From Sarcocystis neurona (Eukaryota; Apicomplexa; Conoidasida; Eucoccidiorida; Sarcocystidae), in contig KL647288.1 of NCBI GenBank assembly GCA_000727475.1, positions 8,521,414 through 8,585,413 of the forward strand: a stretch of 64,000 nt of DNA. The letters are read 5' to 3'. Under the pieces are notes generated by a model. The model was not told the origin of the DNA, ran no database searches, and saw only the letters and a list, made by a program, of their open reading frames with translations. Positions within the stretch are counted from its first letter, which is position 1. Each line of letters begins with the position of its first letter. The position numbers and the translations under genes are program-made. Below, piece after piece: positions 58,428-64,000 of the stretch.

Positions 58428-59090
58428 TCGGCAACGAGTTCCCTGGCTCATCTTTGGTCGGTGCAACAGCTGTGCGGAGCTTTCCACAGGGGTTACCAGA
58501 CGGGAAACGCTTCGGCGCCCCAGCCCAGCCAAGAGAAGTTTGAGTACGGATCTTCTTCACCACCGGCAAGTTGACGTGTATTTGTGCATATGTGTACGTG
58601 CTTGCGGTATACACGTATGTCTGTCTCCCTACGTATACGTATATACTTCCCACGTAGATCCGATGTGTTCACGCGCTTGATTCGAACGCATAAGGTGCAT
58701 CTACGTGCAGAAGGCGTGGCTGAACATCTCCTCTGCTACCACATGAGACGTTTCCTTTTTCATAGAAGAGCAGCCCTTCCCGCACACGGATAAATTGGGC
58801 AGATACACGTGTATGCATACGTACATACATGTATGTTTATGTGTACACCGTCTACGTGTGGATATATACACCACGCACATAGATGTCAACGTCAACACGT
58901 ACGTATATATATATATATATGCAGACATATGCAGTCCGCATACAGATGTATGCGTGTAGAGATCCGTTTTATGCGTGAATGATGCACATTCCATACGAAC
59001 ACCGGAGTGTTCGACTTCGCTTTTGTCGCTCTGTAGGCAGCCTCCGAAGGTGTCTGTGTGTGGAGACGGCGTGTGTGACGTATTCCTGAG

Positions 59091-59133
59091 GTGTCTGTAC
59101 ACCGCGGTGCTGTTGTCTCTGGTGTGCGTACAC
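59091..59133. repeat. Two adjacent palindrome-family copies (variants)
   Basis: GTGTCTGTACACC at 59091 and GTGTGCGTACACC at 59122, 31 bp apart, both followed by GCG. On the minus strand the pair reads GVRTPETTAPRCTDTSG, the same peptide theme as in the DUF819 exon. Confidence 0.7.
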
Positions 59134-59699
59134 CGCGTGCCTTCCTCAGGCGTCCTTCAGCGGCGACTGTGCAGTTTGTGTCGAGTGGCGTGCCTCGTCC
59201 TTCCGTCCTTCCGTCCATATGGAGTATCCTTCTTCTCGTTTCTCACTTCTCTGCTGCCACTGGACGTGTGCCGCCGACGGAGCTTTGCATTAGGCATTTC
59301 AGGTTCTTCAGCCTCGTTGCTTGTGCTGAGCAAACTTGCTACTATCGCCGCTCAATTTAATCTACGAGCTGCAATCCTAAATCCATTCCTCCATTCTGCG
59401 CTGTCATTGGATAATATATATATGTCTATATATATATGTATAATTAGGTGACGTTCTGCTTTTTGCATGCCACACCTCTCTGCCCCAGCTTGTGTAGGTA
59501 CATATGGTACGCATATGTGTCTACGTGTGCAGATGTGATACGTGTGTGCATAACTATCTGTCTGTCTCTCTCTCTAAATGTACACGTATGTACGCACACA
59601 CTCGTTGCCGTGGGAGAGCACCTGTGCGTCGTCGACGCCTCTTCTTTGTCGCAAGGTGTTGCAAGCCATCTAGGGAGTTTCCACTTCTCGATATTCTGG

Positions 59700-59711
59700 G
59701 TGTACGTACAC
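59700..59711. repeat. GTGTACGTACAC palindrome
   Basis: Perfect core followed by TGCAGGACTCGGAGG; non-coding context about 0.9 kb upstream of the SF3B4 start. Confidence 0.85.
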
Positions 59712-60594
59712 TGCAGGACTCGGAGGTCGGAATATCTGCGGGTATTACACATAAGTCTTCCCTGCTTCAACGTCTTGGAAAATGCGCATCCGCTTTTGAG
59801 GTGCCCTTTTCAGAAAGACCTCTTTCTCTGCATTCAGGCGCCTCCACGTTTTATTGCGGATGTGTGTCCACACCGTGTCCTATGCGCAGGAATATAGACC
59901 CTGCGCGCCCTGAGCTACTAATCGTATGTTACTCTTTCTGTACAAGTGTTAGACTAAGCTTCCACACGTCCATACGCATGCACAGATGCCTACATATATA
60001 TGTATATGTACGTGTGCACACAAAAGTGCATGTAAGTCTCTCTCTACTCGTCTATATATATATATATATATATACATATGTACGTGTGTGTATATCTATA
60101 CGTCTCTCTATCTCGTGTAGTAGGGGTGGAGGTTGGTAGCTCTCGTCGAGCCGCCGAATATCCCCGATCGACGAAGCGGCGGTTCGGGGGACAAGATAAT
60201 AAGTTCCGTCGGCTTCTTTTTCTTCTTCTTCTTTTTCGTCTTCTTTTCGTCCCTGCGGCTCACGCCGTTCTGCTTCATCGTCTCTCTGTCGTCTGTCGCT
60301 CTGTTGTGCCGTCTTTGCTTCCCTGTTTTCGTCTGCGCTCTTTTCCTGCATTCGTCTTTCTTGAGGAGGAAAAGAGGACTCTGCGTGCTGGTATTCGTTT
60401 CTCTCCCTTTCGCTTCTTTCTGCGTGTTCCCTGCGTCTCTTCTCTCCCCGTGACGTTTTCTCTGCAGTCGCCTGGCGCGCTGCACCTGCTGTCGCAGCTC
60501 ACCCCTGCATGCGTCCGTGGCTCCGCGAGCGAACGCTGTGCTGCAGGGGTGGCGGGCTTTCAAGGCGGCGTATACAACTCGGAGGGCGCGCACC

Positions 60595-63193
60595 ATGTAC
60601 GGGGGGACAGGCGGCGGCGGTGGAGGAGGACTGCTGCGAGGAGGCGCAGACATTGCGCAGCTGTACGAGAGAAATCAGGAGGCGACGTTGTACGTGGGGA
60701 ATTTGGACGCGCAGGCCGATGACGACCTGCTGTGGGAGTTGTTCGTCCAGTGCGGCCCGATTCGAACAGTCTCTGTTCCGAAAGACAAACTCACTGGGGC
60801 CCACCAAGGTAATGAATACAATATACATATATATGTGAATATGTATTTCTGTACCATATCGCCACGTAGATGCATCATCTGTATGTACACAGATATATAT
60901 ATATACCACATATGCGTATACATTGACACGTCATCCCTACACATGTAGATGTGTGTATACATATATATATATATATACATTGACACGTCATCCCTACACA
61001 TTGAGAAGTGTATATATATATATATATATATGTACATGCACTTCATCTAAATATGTACGTCTACATATATACATAAATGCATCACTCGTACATATATATA
61101 TATATATACATAGAGATATATATGTATCATACAAGTATGTACATAGGTACGTCATCAGTAGATACCCAAATATGTATGCTTACGTATATATATGTATGTA
61201 CCATATGCATGTGTACCCTAGGTACACCATCCGTACATACATAAGCATGTGTATTTATATATATATGTATATATATGTGCATTTGTGTACGTCAGACATT
61301 TTTCTATGTCTACGTGTTTGTGTGTAGAGGTGGTAATAAAAATGGAGTTGATTCAAGCGCGGGTATCACCGAAGTGTTTACCGGTGGACTGCAGACACGC
61401 GCATAAGAGGTTTGTGTGTATGTATATATGTATATATACATATATGTGTCAATGTATGGGGTTCATATATATATATATATGCCTATGAATGGGGTTTATA
61501 CATATACATATATATATATTTTCAACTAGATGGATGGGCTTTATGTATACGTACATATGCAAACGAATGAGGTTTATGTATACGTAGATGTGGATCGGGT
61601 AGATACGTCTATATCGATAGGATTTATGTATGTGTGTATATAAGTGTGTGTGTGCGTACGAGTGGGGTCTATACACGTATATGTATGTATGTATATATAT
61701 ATATATGCATATGTATGGGGTTTATATATGTACGTGTATACATCTATATATATATATGTATATATGTGCATTTGTATATATGCGCATGAGTGGGGTTTAT
61801 ATCCATGTATATATATGGTTGGTATGTGTACACGTATGTGTATATATATATGTATATATATGTATGTGATTGGAAGTATGTGGAAGTCGTAAGGGGATGT
61901 ATGCGTATGTGGTACGTGTGAACATTTTTGTGTGTGAGTAACGATGGCGGCCGTGAAGAGCCTACGTTGCAGCTCTTCTTCTTATGGGCGCGTCTAGTGC
62001 GTTTTGTTGCTGCTCCTGAAGGATATGGATTCGTGGAATTTACGAACGAGCAAGATGCGGAGTATGCGCTAAAATTGATGAACATGGTGAAGCTGTATGG
62101 GAAGCCGATTCGTCTGAATAAAGCCGCGCAAGACAGAAGAAATTTTGACGTGAGTCGTCGCTGCTGCTGTTCCTGCAGCCCGCATGCAGCAGCAGGGAGA
62201 AAAGAACTTATTGCACGAGACGTAGTGCACCTCGTCACCGAAGCGCCTCCCTAGAGGGGCGGCAGGCTGCTCCAGAAGGAGGGGGGGGGGGGGAACAAAA
62301 GGAGTGCATTTTATTCTCTCGTGTAAAAGTGTGTGCGTCTAGGTTTGAAAAGGAGAATTTAGAGAACAAGGTACTCTGTAACGATTCTTGCTTCTTCTTC
62401 GGTCCACGTGTTTCATAGTGGGTTCACACACGCATGTGTGTATAGTAGCTACGCATATTCATACCTATTTGCCTGTTATTCTACATCTCTATCTATCCGT
62501 GTGTACTCATCAATGTATTTTCGCCGTCTATACCTAGGTATACCTGTGTCTACCTATGTGCACCTATCTCTCTCTATCTGGACATTCACCTGCATACACA
62601 TGTGTTTGTCTATCTGCCTGTCTACACTTACGTATTTGTGTATATCTTTCTGTCTATATCTCTCTGTTCCTCTACCGATTCCCATTTAATCCTATCTAGT
62701 TCCACCTCTATCCAGAAATGTGTATATCATCCATGTATATCTATCTGTGTGAGTTTACATTGTATCCACATGTAAATTGATCAGCCTGCCGCTCTACACG
62801 TGTACACATGTATACGTGGGGAAAGCGCAGACCTGCAGAGAATTTTCGATGGGGGGGGACGGATGCAAACACCCAGCAGCAGTCGCTTTTTGACTCAGGA
62901 AGCAGACGCAGTAAGAGAGGGGGTCGACAAGAAATGGCTGCTGCACTGGCCGCGCGTGCTTGCTTGCATGCGCCCTGCGTGCGCGTGTCCCGGCTATTAT
63001 TACTGGCGCCGCACGACCCGTCTGTCTGGTGGGGAACTTCTACGTGTGTGCTTCTTTCTGGCGGTGACGCGCATGCGCGTATGTGCTGCTGCAGATCGGC
63101 GCGAATATTTTTGTCGGAAACCTGGACCCGGATGTGGACGAGAAGACGCTCTTTGACACCTTCTCCACTTTCGGCAACTCCATTTCCACGAAA
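60595..63193 (+). CDS. SF3B4: Splicing factor 3b subunit 4 (SF3B4/SAP49), first three exons; 3' part beyond the window
   Basis: Exons 60595-60808, 62022-62149 and 63095-63193 join in frame. After a Gly-rich leader comes [20 protein letters not shown] (RNP2 of RRM1), then [10 protein letters not shown] joined to [20 protein letters not shown] (RNP1), [10 protein letters not shown], and [20 protein letters not shown], the start of RRM2. These match the SF3B4 family nearly residue for residue; it binds pre-mRNA near the branch point within U2 snRNP SF3b, in the nucleus. The ATG at 60595 has a good context (CACCATG); an in-frame ATG at 60517 would add 26 residues of basic sequence. Introns are 1213 and 945 nt with TA repeats. 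Exon 3 ends at a GTGAGT donor. The rest of RRM2 and the Pro-rich tail are not in the window. Confidence 0.93.
60809..62021 (+). other. SF3B4 intron 1
   Basis: Donor GTAATG, acceptor TGCTCCTGAAG. Dominated by TATATA, TACATA and TGTATGGGGTTTATAT-like repeats (61440-61860). No other gene seen. Confidence 0.85.
62150..63094 (+). other. SF3B4 intron 2, with a 13-G run
   Basis: Donor GTGAGT, acceptor GTGCTGCTGCAG. It holds an uninterrupted run of 13 G at 62281-62293, CTAT-rich simple sequence at 62440-62760, and a short unique stretch before the acceptor. No gene seen. Confidence 0.85.
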
Positions 63194-63520
63194 GTGAGTT
63201 TCTGCTGCTGGGGAGTCACCTGCGCTGCATTTTCGTCTCGGACGAACACAGCAGTGCGACGCTTCCCCGTCCGTTGTTTCTGTGCGGGCTGCTTGCTCTC
63301 TCTTTAGAAGTCACTTTCTGTCAAGCAAATACAGGAGTCCAGTGCTTGCCTGCGTGTTTCTTTGTTTCTACCTGGGAGGTGTTTCTTCTCGGGGATTCAC
63401 CTGCCCTGAATTTGCCTCTCAAACAATCGCAGCAGTCCAACTCTTGCCTGCCTGCCTGTCTCTTTGTTTCTGTCTGGCGGTGTTCGTCTGCCGTGTTCTC
63501 CCCTCTTCTTCTTCTCCTTC
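63194..63520 (+). repeat. ~105-bp diverged tandem duplication in SF3B4 intron 3
   Basis: Three loosely similar segments begin near 63200, 63300 and 63400. They share a GAGTCACCTG or GGATTCACCTGCC start, a CAGCAGTCCA/CAGGAGTCCA block and a TTGCCTGC..TTTGTTTCT end. The intron continues to at least 64000 with no further SF3B4 exon visible. Confidence 0.55.
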
Positions 63521-64000
63521 GTGGCTCTCTCTTCTTTCTGCTCCACCTGTCCGTCGTACACCTCCACGTTCTGTCGTCCAGGCGGAAGCCAGTCACGTCA
63601 AGAAAGAAGAAGGGCAGCACATTTCTTCCACGTCGACTACAACCACGTGCCGCCCCTTTGGCCGCTCCATCAGAAACTGCTTGTTCCACTTTCGTCGGTG
63701 ACCTGCCTCTGGCAAATAGCAGCGCCGTATTCTTTGTCGCGTGGGGGAATCTTTCTTCGTGTGTGTGTGTGTGTGTAGACGTAGAAACGTAGGGGCCGGT
63801 CCACATACGTAGAAAGAGGGTATGCACCTGGTAGCGGCGCTGCCTGCCAATGTATATACTCGGTACGCGTATGCGCTAGCAGGCGACCCGCCCAGCTGTA
63901 TAGCTGTATGTGCCTTACGGATGTCCTTGTCTGTACCAACGTTTGTGTAAGAGGTCTAGACTTCAACTGTCGATCCAGAAGAAAAGCCAGAAGCATCTCA

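Larger units (their letters stand above)
58428..60594. other. Upstream region of the SF3B4 gene
   Basis: Contains palindrome-family copies at 59091-59133 and 59700-59711, TA repeats near 58905 and 60055, and a strongly pyrimidine-rich (TTCTTC, TCTCC) segment at 60200-60480 just before the first SF3B4 codon. The latter may be promoter or 5' UTR. The minus strand at 59218-58980 reads GVRTPETTAPRCTDTSGI within palindrome copies, but I see no gene there. No TATA box stands out from the microsatellites. Confidence 0.4.

Noticed and set aside
4197..59711. Palindromes as transposon terminal inverted repeats or a CRISPR array
   Set aside because: No paired orientation with a target-site duplication, no transposase frame between copies, and spacing is irregular over tens of kb.

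Overview
The window looks like nuclear DNA of an eimeriid coccidian (Eimeria or Cyclospora type). Four things point there: exons loaded with in-frame GCA/CAG triplets (poly-Ala and poly-Gln runs), GT-AG introns full of TA/TACATA microsatellites and CTG-rich pyrimidine tracts, very small exons (22-60 nt) next to exons of several kb, and a plant-like DUF819 membrane protein. I see no bacterial operons, rRNA, tRNA, CRISPR array or transposase. The species call is inference from composition.

Layout. (1) 2-30605, plus strand: one apparent giant gene. An 11.7 kb exon, open at the left edge of the window, encodes an Ala-rich low-complexity protein with regularly spaced Lys/Pro motifs. A GTAAGC donor at 11718 then joins, in phase, about 19 small exons that read collinearly as a myosin motor domain. 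The motor skeleton is recognisable (EDMT start, cap region, HF-helix VERIN, relay-like region, GFP converter entry, lever), but the P-loop, switch I and switch II signatures are all eroded, so I read it as a pseudo-motor. (2) 31226-33041, plus strand: a phase-consistent set of exons for a beta-strand-rich protein, either a separate gene or a tail of the first. Further exon-like pieces are scattered to 38.1 kb. (3) 38735-45359, minus strand: a DUF819 (YjcL-like) polytopic membrane protein whose loops carry Ser/Ala/Pro-rich and Gln-rich insertions of hundreds of residues. (4) 47623-51577, plus strand: exons of one or two unrecognised proteins. (5) 51.6-60.5 kb: mostly non-coding or unresolved, with a 76-83 bp triplicated repeat and one Gln/Arg-rich terminal exon. 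(6) 60595 to the right edge, plus strand: the first three coding exons of splicing factor SF3B4 (SAP49).

A GTGTACGTACAC-type palindrome recurs across the window, inside the giant Ala-rich exon, an intron, the DUF819 exon and intergenic DNA. Where it is coding it reads as GVRTPE-like peptide units. The best candidate for something undescribed is the giant Ala-rich protein fused to a nucleotide-site-dead myosin motor. It rests on reading frame, splice phase and remembered family motifs, and needs RNA-seq and profile searches to confirm.
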